From NCBI GenBank assembly GCA_036676235.1, contig JAKFDI010000101.1:1-64000 (forward strand): a stretch of DNA of 64,000 nucleotides. The letters are read 5' to 3'. Position numbers and translations under genes: made by a program. This document shows positions 50,301 through 57,760 of the stretch, piece by piece (the first letter of the stretch is position 1; each line of letters starts with the position of its first letter). The stretch comes from JAKFDI01 sp036676235 (GTDB taxonomy: Bacteria > Pseudomonadota > Gammaproteobacteria > Burkholderiales > Burkholderiaceae_C). A model generated the notes under the pieces. It had not been told where the DNA came from and did no database searches. It saw nothing but the letters and a program-made list of their open reading frames with translations.

Positions 50301-50648
50301 CGCGCCCTGCTCGTCACGGATGACGGCCAGGCCTTGCGGGATGGGGCCGGCAGCAGCGCGAACTTCGGCCGCCTGACGCAGCCATTCGGCCATTTGCCGT
50401 GCCACATGGGCAGCCTGCAGACGGTTGCGCGCTGGCCGGTCGGCGTCACCGCCGAGCAGGGCCAAATCGGCACCTGCACCGGGGACGATCCAGCGGGTGC
50501 CGGCCAGGGCCGATGCCGAAGCGCGCATGGCCTCGAATGCAAACAGCGACGCGGCGCCGGACATCAGATCCAGCCGTCGGCCGGGCGCCAGATGGGCCTG
50601 GATCAGGTCAAGGACTCGGTCATTCCCCGCGTTTCGAACCAGCCTCAT
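47397..50648 (-). CDS. SNF2-family helicase with N-terminal PLD-like region
   Basis: 1083 aa. The N-terminal 200 residues (LIQAHLAPGRRLDLMSGAASLFAFEAM) resemble a phospholipase-D-like nuclease region, without an obvious HKD in this copy. The SNF2 helicase follows: Walker A ADSVGLGKTFEALAII, Walker B VIDESHNFRNK, motif III LMLSATPVNN, and RIIQRFGRIDRIGS (motif VI). Such proteins lead restriction-like operons in which a DUF4391 protein, Mod and Res follow. The ATG at 50646-50648 is the first in-frame one. It is the first gene of the leftward locus; a divergent ICE gene lies beyond. Confidence 0.85.
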   Translation of the reverse strand: MRLVRNAGNDRVLDLIQAHLAPGRRLDLMSGAASLFAFEAMRASASALAGTRWIVPGAGADLALLGGDADRPARNRLQAAHVARQMAEWLRQAAEVRAAAGPIPQGLAVIRDEQGAPVQAVHGAFGLSTDGLGLTPGNPLAFIQASESATESQMLAQWFDAQWAALGQRGDDKAQLLAQLESVAAPRDAASVYAAVLFHLLHRDGQEMDEDRIVKAATGIRNTVVWKKLYKFQRDGVVGAIDKLDRFGGCIIADSVGLGKTFEALAIIKYHELRNDRVLVLAPKRLRDNWTLYKANDQRNVLASDRLNYDVLNHTDLSRDGGLSGDIELGHVNWGNYDLVVIDESHNFRNKKSPKQGNETRYDRLMRRIIREGVKTRVLMLSATPVNNRLADLRNQIAFVTEGDDTALFDHGIASIDSTTRRAQKAFNRWLELPEEEKTPALLVDMLGFDYFTLLDHLTIARSRRHIEKYYGIEETGRFPSRLRPINIKADVDRAGEFRPIKEINLEIRRLKLASYAPLRYVKDGRLAAYDQKYSTAIRGGESIFRQVDREESLIHLMRVNLLKRMESSVYSFALTVGRQLKDVDATLARLAAYKAGAEGEAGEFEEIDIADVDVDDPLFEPLLVGRKVKVLLGDLDLARWRQDLTEDRNRLATLHAAALQVDAGRDDKLLKLRELIADKVRNPINAGNRKLIVFTAFADTAGYLYEHLAGWARDQLGIDSALVTGSGGNQTTMPGLRRDLGSILTTFSPRSKERPAALADEGELDLLIATDCISEGQNLQDCDWLVNYDIHWNPVRIIQRFGRIDRIGSPNTSIQLVNFWPNMELEEYINLEQRVSGRMVLLDVSATGEENLIEQQSGDPMNDLEYRRKQLLKLQDAVIDLEDLSSGVSITDLTLTDFRIDLARYLKAHPGKLEAMPLGASAVVSTTEADLPAGILFCLRAEGAAAERTVDPGYPLAPVYLVRVSESGSVLLPYTQAKHALDRFKRLCVGRELPDAVAVARYGKQTRHGADMRHAQGLLAAAVSSVVGKSAERAVASLFDPDGTHALKGEFAGMNDFEVLAYLVVLPGTDAAMADAGPAAVV

Positions 50649-50866
50649 TGGTTTTTGGTCTCCCTGGGCGGGACTCTACCGAATTCGGTTGCGAATGCCG
50701 CTTGGGGGCGACCCATTCGCACGTTCGCAAAGCTGCAGCTCCGTGACCCCGAAACCCCCCTCTCATTTGCCGCATTCCCGCCGGCCGCGGCGCCGCACCT
50801 TGCCTAACCTTCCGGTCACCCGCTCCAAAGAGCACCGCCCGCAGTCGATGACCCAGGGATGCGCCC

Positions 50867-51361
50867 ATGATCTCCGCTTCGCACAACGCCCCCGATGCCG
50901 GCGCCCACGGCACTTCGCCCGGCGAGCACGCAGACACCGTCGAGACGCGGCTCTTCCTCGACGAGCACGAGTGGCTGTACGGCCTGCTGCGCAGTGACGA
51001 CAACACGTCGCCCACCTTCCGCTTCCCGGACCTGATCAGCGCCTGCGTGTCGCTGGTCTTCGAGGCGGACGATGCGCCGGGGCGAATCTTCGGCTTCCTC
51101 GGTACTCAGCTCGTGCTGCGCGCGCCGAACACGCCGCGCCGTCGCGAGTCGATGTGGCGCCCGCAGTACGAACTGCTGCAGGCCGTGCAGCGCTCGCCGG
51201 CCAACCGGCACCCGAACCCCAAGTTCCAGCTGGACCAACTGACCACCGCCTGCGTGGCCCTCGCCCGCCAGATCGACGACGCCGACACGCGGGTGCTGCG
51301 CCAGGCCCGGCTGAACATGGCTGATCGCTCGTCCCGATGGCGACTGCCACGCCCCGGGTGA
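50867..51361 (+). CDS. ICE-conserved hypothetical protein at the edge of the cargo block
   Basis: 164 aa, soluble, mostly helical. Motif-like parts are FLDEHEWLYGLLRSDDNTSPTFRFPDLISACVSLVF and FQLDQLTTACVALARQIDDADTRV, which look like an internal repeat of the pattern ISACVSLVF/TTACVALAR. No family recognised with confidence. It begins the rightward transfer block after the cargo; the helicase starts 218 bp to its left in the opposite direction. A weak AGGGA precedes the ATG. Possibly a conserved core gene of this ICE family. Confidence 0.6.
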   Translation: MISASHNAPDAGAHGTSPGEHADTVETRLFLDEHEWLYGLLRSDDNTSPTFRFPDLISACVSLVFEADDAPGRIFGFLGTQLVLRAPNTPRRRESMWRPQYELLQAVQRSPANRHPNPKFQLDQLTTACVALARQIDDADTRVLRQARLNMADRSSRWRLPRPG

Positions 51362-51437
51362 TGCGCACCAGCCGCGCGACCGCGCCGACCCGCTGAGCAC
51401 CCTGCCGGCCCCGACGCCGGCCCACCCGAACCCGACC

Positions 51438-51483
51438 CTCGCTGGCATCGCCAGCCTTGCCTCGCGGCCTGCTGGCCAGCGAG
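51438..51483. repeat. Inverted repeat before the transglycosylase gene
   Basis: CTCGCTGGC (51438-51446) and GCCAGCGAG (51475-51483) are perfect 9-bp arms around 28 bases. A second pairing (CTGGC with GCCAG) exists inside. It may be a terminator-like or regulatory stem; there is no T-run. Confidence 0.4.
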
Positions 51484-51506
51484 CGTGCCGACCTGTTTTC
51501 GGAGCT

Positions 51507-52034
51507 GTGATGTTCGCCACTCTGCCCATCCAACTGCCTTGCGCCTCGTCCGCCTCGCGGTCGGCTGTGGCCGGCGTCGCGCGGTGGGCTGCGCTCGGGC
51601 TCGTGGCGCTCGTGGGGCTGCCGGCGCAAGCGTGCTGGGAACAAGCGGCGCAGCGCTACGGCGTTGCCGCGGAACTGCTCTATGCGATCGCCCGCGTTGA
51701 GTCGAACCTCAATCCGCGTGCGGTCAACCGGTCGCACGTTGCGCGCACGGGTTCCTACGACATTGGCCTCATGCAGATCAACAGCTCGCACCTGTCGCGG
51801 CTGGCCCGCCACGGCATCGCCGAAGCGCACTTGTACGACCCCTGCACCAACATCCAGGTTGGTGCCTGGCTGCTCGCGGACACGTTCTCGCGACACGGCG
51901 CCACCTGGAATGGGGTCGGGGCCTACAACGCCGCCTGCTCGCAGCTGAAGGGTGCCCATTGCGCCGAAGCCCGGTCACGCTACGCGTGGCAGGTGTTTCG
52001 CAAGCTGCCAGCCGCCACAGGAGTGAGGCCGTGA
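51507..52034 (+). CDS. Lytic transglycosylase (VirB1/TrbN-like) of the transfer system
   Basis: 175 aa. After an N-terminal signal (VAGVARWAALGLVALVGLPAQACW) comes a Slt/VirB1-type domain: QRYGVAAELLYAIARVESNLNPRAVNRS with the catalytic Glu in RVESNLNP, GLMQINSSHLSRLARHGI, and TFSRHGATWNGVGAYNAACS. It opens the peptidoglycan for the conjugation channel. Two ATGs in a row (51507, 51510) follow CGGAGCTGTG. Its TGA overlaps the GTG of the OmpA-like gene. Confidence 0.85.
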   Translation: MMFATLPIQLPCASSASRSAVAGVARWAALGLVALVGLPAQACWEQAAQRYGVAAELLYAIARVESNLNPRAVNRSHVARTGSYDIGLMQINSSHLSRLARHGIAEAHLYDPCTNIQVGAWLLADTFSRHGATWNGVGAYNAACSQLKGAHCAEARSRYAWQVFRKLPAATGVRP

Positions 52035-52741
52035 AGCGCCCCGCCCTTCGCACGCTGCTGGCGTGGATTGCACTGGGCGTGGCGGCCTGCGGTTCGATGG
52101 AACTGGCTGGGCCTAATCCGTCGCTGTCACCGGCACCTGCGGCGACTGGCATGGGCGCAGCACGCATCGCGCAGTCCGGCTTCGGTCGCGACGCCCGCTT
52201 CACGCTGTGCCAGCCGCCAGCCTGCCCACGGCCCAGCGCCAAGTCGCTCCCTGCGCCCGCATCAACGCCCGTCGCCGTGGAACCGTCGCCTGCGCGTAGG
52301 CCCCTCACACAAGACGCACTGGCGCTGACGCCGACGGGCCTGCACAGGTCACCGCCAGTCTCGGCGTCCGAGGTGATCGAAGACCCGTCACCGCTGAAGG
52401 TCGTCGTGCACTTCGGCTTCGGTCGCTCCGACCTCGACGCCGCTGGCCGCGGCGCACTCGACCTCGCGGCCGCGCAGCCGCTGTCGGTCCGCCGTGTGCT
52501 CATCGCCGGCCGCACCGACAACATCGGGCCCGCTGCAGCGAACGAGGCCCTGGCGCAGGCTCGCGCCGAGGCGGTGCAGCGCTACCTGACGTCGCGCCAC
52601 TCGGGCGTGCTGGCCGGCGCCGAAGTGCGCGTTCAGTCGCAAGGGGCGTGCTGCTACGCCGCCGGCAACGACAGTGCCTCAGGCCGAGCAACCAACCGGC
52701 GTGTCGAGGTCACCTTCGAACGTGACGGAGGCCAGTTGTGA
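52031..52741 (+). CDS. OmpA-like peptidoglycan-binding lipoprotein
   Basis: 236 aa. A GTG start overlaps the transglycosylase stop (GTGA). A lipoprotein signal ends in LGVAACGS (C20), so it should be acylated. A long Pro/Ala-rich spacer leads to a C-terminal OmpA domain: VVVHFGFGRSDLDAAGRGALDLA, VLIAGRTDNIGPAAANEALAQARAEAVQRYL, and ASGRATNRRVEVTFE. It would anchor the transfer apparatus to the cell wall. OmpA-type lipoproteins are not a usual F-type gene here, so it may be a feature of this element family. Confidence 0.8.
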   Translation: MKRPALRTLLAWIALGVAACGSMELAGPNPSLSPAPAATGMGAARIAQSGFGRDARFTLCQPPACPRPSAKSLPAPASTPVAVEPSPARRPLTQDALALTPTGLHRSPPVSASEVIEDPSPLKVVVHFGFGRSDLDAAGRGALDLAAAQPLSVRRVLIAGRTDNIGPAAANEALAQARAEAVQRYLTSRHSGVLAGAEVRVQSQGACCYAAGNDSASGRATNRRVEVTFERDGGQL

Positions 52742-52888
52742 GCCCAAGGGTGCTGCCCTTCGGCGCGGCCAGGCCTGCATGGCGCTGGTCCAGTTGCCGG
52801 GCACCGCCCCGCTGGCGGACGCACCCGGTGCCATCACGCCATAGCCCGACCCACGTTCCTCTCTTCACGCTCAACCGATGAGGCTTCC

Positions 52889-53245
52889 ATGACCACAACC
52901 ACCCTTACCGCCCCCACGCTGACCCGCCGCGCTGCACGCCGGCCGTGGACCGTCGCTGCCCTTCTGTGCCTGATCGCGCTGGGCCTGGGCATGGCCTTCC
53001 CCGGCCATGCGCTGGACCTGGTCGCCTTCACCGGCATCACCGGCCCGCTGACCTCGGCACTGACGCAGATCGCCAGCCTCGGCCCCGGCATCAAGGCGCT
53101 GGTCGGCTTCGTGGGCTTCGTCGTCGCGCTGATCTCGCTCGCGGCGCTGCGCAACTTCGGGCCGGTGCTGTTCTACGTCGGCCTGGCGATCTTTGCCGCC
53201 GTCGGCCTGGTGATCGCCGGCGCGATCATGGGCGCGGTTGTCTGA
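52889..53245 (+). CDS. Candidate conjugative pilin (TraA-like)
   Basis: 118 aa. A long, basic signal region (RRAARRPWTVAALLCLIALGLGMAFPGHA) is followed by a mature hydrophobic two-helix segment (LDLVAFTGITGPLTSALTQIASLGPGIKALVGFVGFVVALISLAALRNFG and VLFYVGLAIFAAVGLVIAGAIMGAVV) of about 75 residues, the size of F-type pilin. It lies immediately before traL, where traA stands in F-like operons. Called from topology and position; sequence identity to TraA is not visible. Confidence 0.65.
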   Translation: MTTTTLTAPTLTRRAARRPWTVAALLCLIALGLGMAFPGHALDLVAFTGITGPLTSALTQIASLGPGIKALVGFVGFVVALISLAALRNFGPVLFYVGLAIFAAVGLVIAGAIMGAVV

Positions 53246-53285
53246 GCTGCCGCGGCCCGCCCTTCACGCACCGCCCGGAGGCTCC

Positions 53286-53585
53286 ATGCACGCCGACACC
53301 TACATCCCGCGGCGTCTCGACGACCAGTGGAAGATCGGATTCTGGGACGTCGACGTCGCGGCGCCCGCCCTGCTGGGCCTGTTCATGGGCTACATGTCGG
53401 GCTCGAAGCTCTCGTTCGCGCTGTGCTTTGCCGCCGGGCTGTTCACCTCGCGCTGGATCGCCCGCATCAAGGCCGACAAGCACCCGGCCTTCGCGATCCA
53501 CTGGCTCTACTGGCACCTGCCGACCAGCCCGCTGACCGCGATGCGTGCAACCCCGCCCTCGCACATCCGCCGCATGGTCGGCTGA
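53286..53585 (+). CDS. traL: TraL, F-type T4SS pilus assembly protein
   Basis: 99 aa. TraL pattern: YIPRRLDDQWKIGFWDVDVAAPALLGLFMGYMSGS, a second hydrophobic stretch (LSFALCFAAGLFTSRWIARI), and the short tail HWLYWHLPTSPLTAMRATPPSHIRRMVG. It is an inner-membrane assembly protein required for pilus synthesis. The ATG at 53286 replaces a longer start at 53238; CCGGAGG lies upstream. Confidence 0.88.
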   Translation: MHADTYIPRRLDDQWKIGFWDVDVAAPALLGLFMGYMSGSKLSFALCFAAGLFTSRWIARIKADKHPAFAIHWLYWHLPTSPLTAMRATPPSHIRRMVG

Positions 53586-53604
53586 GACCCGGAGCGCGCC
53601 CGCC

Positions 53605-54171
53605 ATGGACTTCGAACGGCTCAGCGGCGACCTGAAGCAACTGCGGCGGCGCAACCGCACGCTCGGCGCCGCCGTCGGCCTGCTGGCGGCCGGCCACGTG
53701 CTGGCGCTGGCCGTGGTGCTGAACCTGCTTGGTGCCGTGCGCACGGTGGTCGTGCCGCCGTCGATCAACAAGTCGTTCTGGGTCACGCGCGACAAGGCCA
53801 GCGGCGAGTACCTGGAACAGATGGGCAGCTTCGTCGCCTGGCTGGTGCTCGACGTAACACCCGCTTCCATCGACTGGAAGAAGGACATCCTGCTCGGCTA
53901 CGTCGAGCCCGAGCAGCATGGCGGCCTGAAGACCCGGCAGGAGCTCGAGGCGGCGCGGCTCAAGCGCATCAATGCCAGCACCGCGTTCGCACCGCAGCAG
54001 CTGGTGCCCAGCGAAGAAGGCCAGTCGGTGGTGGTGCGCGGCCGGCTGCGCACGCTCGTCAACGGCGTCGAGACCGCAAACGACCTGAAGGCCTACCTGG
54101 TGGAGTTCAGCTACGCCGGCGGCCGCGTGCATCTCAAGACCTTCAAGGAGCTTCCCCATGCGGCCTCGTAG
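53605..54171 (+). CDS. traE: TraE, F-type T4SS (VirB8-like) protein
   Basis: 188 aa. One N-terminal membrane helix (LGAAVGLLAAGHVLALAVVLNLLGAV) and a periplasmic domain: TVVVPPSINKSFWVTRDKASGEYLEQMGSFVAWLVLDVTP, and TLVNGVETANDLKAYLVEFSYAGGRVHL at the end are typical of TraE. It forms part of the inner-membrane platform. The next gene, traK, overlaps its 3' end. Confidence 0.88.
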   Translation: MDFERLSGDLKQLRRRNRTLGAAVGLLAAGHVLALAVVLNLLGAVRTVVVPPSINKSFWVTRDKASGEYLEQMGSFVAWLVLDVTPASIDWKKDILLGYVEPEQHGGLKTRQELEAARLKRINASTAFAPQQLVPSEEGQSVVVRGRLRTLVNGVETANDLKAYLVEFSYAGGRVHLKTFKELPHAAS

Positions 54172-55027
54172 CCTCGCTGACGCGCGGAGACACTTCGCGG
54201 CTGCGCTGATCGCGCTGGTCTGCGCTCCGGCAAGCCACGCGCTGCAGATCGTCGAAGCGCGCGACGGCGTGGCGGTGGAAGCCATCCTGTCGATCAAGGA
54301 GCCGACACGGATCCGCATCGAGGGTGCGCCGATCATCGATGTCTTCGGCAACATCCACTCAAGCTCTTGCGGCGGCATGGCCTCTGGTGCGTCAGGCTCG
54401 CCCGGCTCGCCGTTGGCGCCTCTTTCACCTGCGGTCAACCCGGCTGGCGAGATCGTCGTCGAATGCGACCGCGACAAGGGTGAGATCTACGTGCGGCCGG
54501 TCGCAACCGCTGGCGATGGCAGCGCCGCTGCGGGCAAGCCGGTGAACCTGTTCATATCGTCGGCCCACGCGACCTACACGCTGATCCTGCGCCGGGCCGA
54601 CACGCCTGCCGACACCATTCTGATCCGCGACCGCAGCGTCCCGCCGACGCCTGTCGATGGCCGTGCCTCGTCCGGCCCGTCGGGCCCCTCGGCCCACCAC
54701 GTGCGCGCCATGAAGGCGCTGCTGGTGGCGATGGCCTCGGACCGCGTGCCACCGGACATACGCGTGGACGAGCTCAACCAGCCGGTGCAGCTGTGGGCCG
54801 AGGCGCGCTTCGCGCTGATGCGCCGCTACGAAGGCCGCGGCCTGACCGGCGAGAAGTACCTGCTGCAGAACATCAGCGCCGGCGTGATGGTGCTCGCCGA
54901 ACAGGAGTTCGACCGCCCCGACAGCAAGGCTGGCGGTCAGGTGCTGGGCGTCGCGGTCGAGCATCACCAGCTGCGGCCCGGCGAGAGCACCAGCGTCTAC
55001 GTGATCCGCCGCGGAGGCGAACGATGA
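54158..55027 (+). CDS. traK: TraK, F-type T4SS secretin-like outer-membrane protein
   Basis: 289 aa. A signal peptide (LIALVCAPASHALQI) precedes the TraK body: DGVAVEAILSIKEPTRIRIEGAPIIDVFG, a typical EVVVECDRDKGEIYV-like stretch, NLFISSAHATYTLILRRAD, and a C-terminal segment ending near SVYVIRRGGER. TraK (VirB9-like) forms the outer-membrane core with TraV and TraB. It overlaps traE by 14 nt and traB by ATGA. Confidence 0.88.
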   Translation: MRPRSLADARRHFAAALIALVCAPASHALQIVEARDGVAVEAILSIKEPTRIRIEGAPIIDVFGNIHSSSCGGMASGASGSPGSPLAPLSPAVNPAGEIVVECDRDKGEIYVRPVATAGDGSAAAGKPVNLFISSAHATYTLILRRADTPADTILIRDRSVPPTPVDGRASSGPSGPSAHHVRAMKALLVAMASDRVPPDIRVDELNQPVQLWAEARFALMRRYEGRGLTGEKYLLQNISAGVMVLAEQEFDRPDSKAGGQVLGVAVEHHQLRPGESTSVYVIRRGGER

Positions 55028-56370
55028 ACCTGCCCACCCCGATGCGCTCGCTCGTCGAGCGCCTGACGCCGCGGCAGCGCCAGTACGCCATGCTCGGCGC
55101 GATCCTGTTGGGCGGCGTGGGCCTGCTGTGGCTGGTCTTCGCCTTCGCGGAGAGCGCGCCCTCGGGTCAAGCGGGCAAGGCGAGCGGCGCGACACCCGGC
55201 CCGGTCACCAACATCGGCGTCATGCCGCCCGGCCAGCAGGTCAACCCGGTGGACCAATGGGTCGGCACAGCGGGCAGCAAGCTCGCGCAGTACGAGAGTG
55301 AGCGCGAAGAGCAAGGGCGACTGAACAAGGACCGCCAGGCGTTCGAGGCGCGCACGATGCAGCGCTTTGCCGAACTCGAGCAGCGGTTGACCGCGACCAC
55401 GCAGGCGGTGCAGGCGCCCGTTCCGGCGCCAGCACCGCCTGCGCCAGCACCGCCGCTGCCGCCGCCTTCGGCCCTGCCTCCGCCGCCCCCCGCGCCACGC
55501 GGGCCCGCTGCGGGGGCGGTGCCAGCGATGCCGCCCGGCGTCCCGCCGGCACCCATCTCCTCGGCGTTGCCGCTTCAGACGCCAGCCGCGCCGGCCTTGA
55601 TGCGCATCGCGGTGGCCGACCGCGCTGCCACCAGCGCGCCGACGGCCGCGACTGCGCACGCTCGTACGGTGTCGACCTTCCTGCCCGTGAGCTTCACGCG
55701 CGGCACGCTGCTGGGCGGTCTGGACGCGCCCACCGGCGGTCAGTCGCAATCGAACCCGCACCCGGTGCTGATCCGCTTGTCGGACAACTCGGTGCTGCCG
55801 AACCGCTTTCGCGGCGAGTACCGCGACTGCTTCGTGATCGCGGCGGGCTACGGCGACATCAGTTCCGAACGCGCCTACCTGCGCACCGAGAACCTGTCCT
55901 GCGTGCGCGCCGACGGCGCGGCGCTGGAAGTCCGCATCCAGGGCAGCGTGTACGGTGAAGACGGCAAGGTCGGCATGCGCGGCCGCCTGGTCACCAAGCA
56001 GGGGCAGATGCTGGCCAACGCGCTGCTGGCCGGCGTGGTTAGCGGCATCGGCCAGGGACTGGCCACCTCGTCGACCAGCTACAGCACCTCGGCGCTGGGC
56101 ACCATCGCCACCGCCTCGGGTGCCGACGCTTACCGCGCCGGCCTGGGCACCGGCGTCGGGCGAGCCCTCGACCGGCTGGCGCAGTACTACATCAAGCTCG
56201 CCGAGAACACCTTTCCGGTGATCGAGGTCGATGCCGGCCGCGAGATCGACGTCGTCATCACCAAGGGCGTGCGCCTCGACCTGCCGCTGTCCGGCTCCGA
56301 GCAGCGGGCCGGAGCGAACCCGTCTTCCACCACCCGCAGCCCGGAGGCCGACGACGATGGCTCCTACTGA
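55024..56370 (+). CDS. traB: TraB, F-type T4SS (VirB10-like) protein
   Basis: 448 aa. An inner-membrane helix (YAMLGAILLGGVGLLWLVFAF, about 21-41), a polar coiled region, a Pro/Ala-rich periplasmic linker (PAPPAPAPPLPPPSALPPPP), and the VirB10-like C-terminal barrel (DAPTGGQSQSNPHPVLIRL, YRDCFVIAAGYGDISSERAYLRTENLSC). It bridges inner and outer membranes. The ATG at 55024 overlaps the traK stop. The protein length is close to the usual F/SXT TraB. Confidence 0.9.
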   Translation: MNLPTPMRSLVERLTPRQRQYAMLGAILLGGVGLLWLVFAFAESAPSGQAGKASGATPGPVTNIGVMPPGQQVNPVDQWVGTAGSKLAQYESEREEQGRLNKDRQAFEARTMQRFAELEQRLTATTQAVQAPVPAPAPPAPAPPLPPPSALPPPPPAPRGPAAGAVPAMPPGVPPAPISSALPLQTPAAPALMRIAVADRAATSAPTAATAHARTVSTFLPVSFTRGTLLGGLDAPTGGQSQSNPHPVLIRLSDNSVLPNRFRGEYRDCFVIAAGYGDISSERAYLRTENLSCVRADGAALEVRIQGSVYGEDGKVGMRGRLVTKQGQMLANALLAGVVSGIGQGLATSSTSYSTSALGTIATASGADAYRAGLGTGVGRALDRLAQYYIKLAENTFPVIEVDAGREIDVVITKGVRLDLPLSGSEQRAGANPSSTTRSPEADDDGSY

Positions 56371-57163
56371 CCCGCTCCGCTGCAGGCCGCTGACCCGGCC
56401 CGCGGCACTCGCCACGCTGTGCATCGCGCTGCTGTCGCCGCTGTCCGCCGCTGTGGCGGCCAGCCCGAGCGCCGACGAGGCCCGGCTCCTTGCCGCGCTG
56501 CGCAAGGCCCATCCCGGCACGCGCTTCACCGAGGTCGCGCGTTCGCCCGTGCCCGGCGTCTACGAGGTCTGGATGAACGGCAACGTCGCGTTCGTCGCCG
56601 CACGCGACCCGCGCTACTTCATCTTCGGTCGCCTCTTCGACACGCACACGATGACCGACCTGACCGGCCCGCGCCTGCTGGACGCGGCGCGTGCCGAGCC
56701 CGTCGCTGTCGAGACCTCTTCGACGGCATCCATCTCATTCGGTTCGCTTCCCGTCGCCGATGCGATCACGACGGTGCGCGGCAATGGCCGCCGCCACTTC
56801 GCGGTCTTCAGTGACCCCGGTTGCAGCTTCTGCCGCCGGCTCGAGCCCGAACTGGATGGCCTCGACGATGTCACGATCCACACCTTCCTGCTGCCCTTCC
56901 AGGGCGTGGCGCGACCGGTCGCGATCTGGTGCGCGGCAGATCGTGCGCAAGCCTGGCGGCAGGTGATGCATGACGGTGCCACGCTACCCGCAGCCACGTC
57001 CTGCGATCACCCGATCGAGCGCAACTTGGCACTCGCCCGCCAGTTGGGCGTCAACGGAACGCCGACCCTCTTCTGGGCCGACGGCACGCGCACCGAGGGC
57101 TTCGTCACCCGACCGGTGATCGAGGACCGGCTCAACCGCACCGCAGTGGAGGCCAGACCATGA
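56357..57163 (+). CDS. dsbC: DsbC-like thiol:disulfide isomerase of the transfer operon
   Basis: 268 aa. A signal peptide (TLCIALLSPLSAAVAASPS) and a DsbC/G-like dimerisation N-domain precede a thioredoxin domain with the CxxC motif DPGCSFCRR (C156, C159) and the cis-Pro loop VNGTPTLFW. It should form and repair disulfides of Cys-rich Tra proteins such as TraU and TraN. It overlaps traB by 14 nt, ends in ATGA with traV. DsbC genes lie in the same place in SXT-like transfer operons. Confidence 0.88.
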   Translation: MAPTDPLRCRPLTRPAALATLCIALLSPLSAAVAASPSADEARLLAALRKAHPGTRFTEVARSPVPGVYEVWMNGNVAFVAARDPRYFIFGRLFDTHTMTDLTGPRLLDAARAEPVAVETSSTASISFGSLPVADAITTVRGNGRRHFAVFSDPGCSFCRRLEPELDGLDDVTIHTFLLPFQGVARPVAIWCAADRAQAWRQVMHDGATLPAATSCDHPIERNLALARQLGVNGTPTLFWADGTRTEGFVTRPVIEDRLNRTAVEARP

Positions 57164-57753
57164 ACGCCCAGCACATGTGTCGCCTGGCGACCTTGCTCGG
57201 CGGCGCGGCGTCGCTTGCGGGCTGTATGAACCTGTCCGGCCTGAGCGGCAACTCCAGCTACGCCTGCAAGGCACCTGACGGCGTCACGTGCCAGTCCGTG
57301 TCCGGCACCTATGCCAACGCGGTAGCGAACAACCTGCCTGCGCAGCGCGCTCGCGCCACGCCGACTGCAGCGCCGGTATCGGCACCGTCTTCAGCGGCAA
57401 GCGCGCCTACCGTACGCAACACATCGGCGGACGCCGCGCAGGTGCTCCCGCTGCGCTCCGCACCGCGCATCCTGCGCCTGTGGTTCAAGCCCTGGGAGGA
57501 CGCCGACCGCGACCTGTACGACCAGGGTTATGTGTACGTGCAAGTCGATGGCGGCCGTTGGCTTGTCGACCACGCCCAGCGCGCGATCCGAGAAGCCTAC
57601 GCACCCGTGCGTGCGCCCGCCGGACGGGGGACCGCTGACGCCGCGCCGCGCGGCCCCGCCCTGGGCGTGCAGCGTCCGACCGGTCTCGACCAGCTGATCC
57701 CTGGCCTGCCAACGCGGCCCGCCGCACCTGCCAGTGGCGACAGCCCCGACTGA
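57160..57753 (+). CDS. traV: TraV, F-type T4SS outer-membrane lipoprotein
   Basis: 197 aa. The lipobox LAGC (C22) ends the signal. The TraV core follows: MNLSGLSGNSSYACKAPDGVTCQSVSGTYANAV, with the two Cys typical of this family, then a Ser/Ala-rich linker and a C-terminal domain with LRLWFKPWEDADRDLYDQGYVYVQVDGGRW. TraV is acylated and lies in the core complex with TraK and TraB. Overlaps dsbC by ATGA. Confidence 0.87.
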   Translation: MNAQHMCRLATLLGGAASLAGCMNLSGLSGNSSYACKAPDGVTCQSVSGTYANAVANNLPAQRARATPTAAPVSAPSSAASAPTVRNTSADAAQVLPLRSAPRILRLWFKPWEDADRDLYDQGYVYVQVDGGRWLVDHAQRAIREAYAPVRAPAGRGTADAAPRGPALGVQRPTGLDQLIPGLPTRPAAPASGDSPD

Positions 57754-57760
57754 GGTCGCG

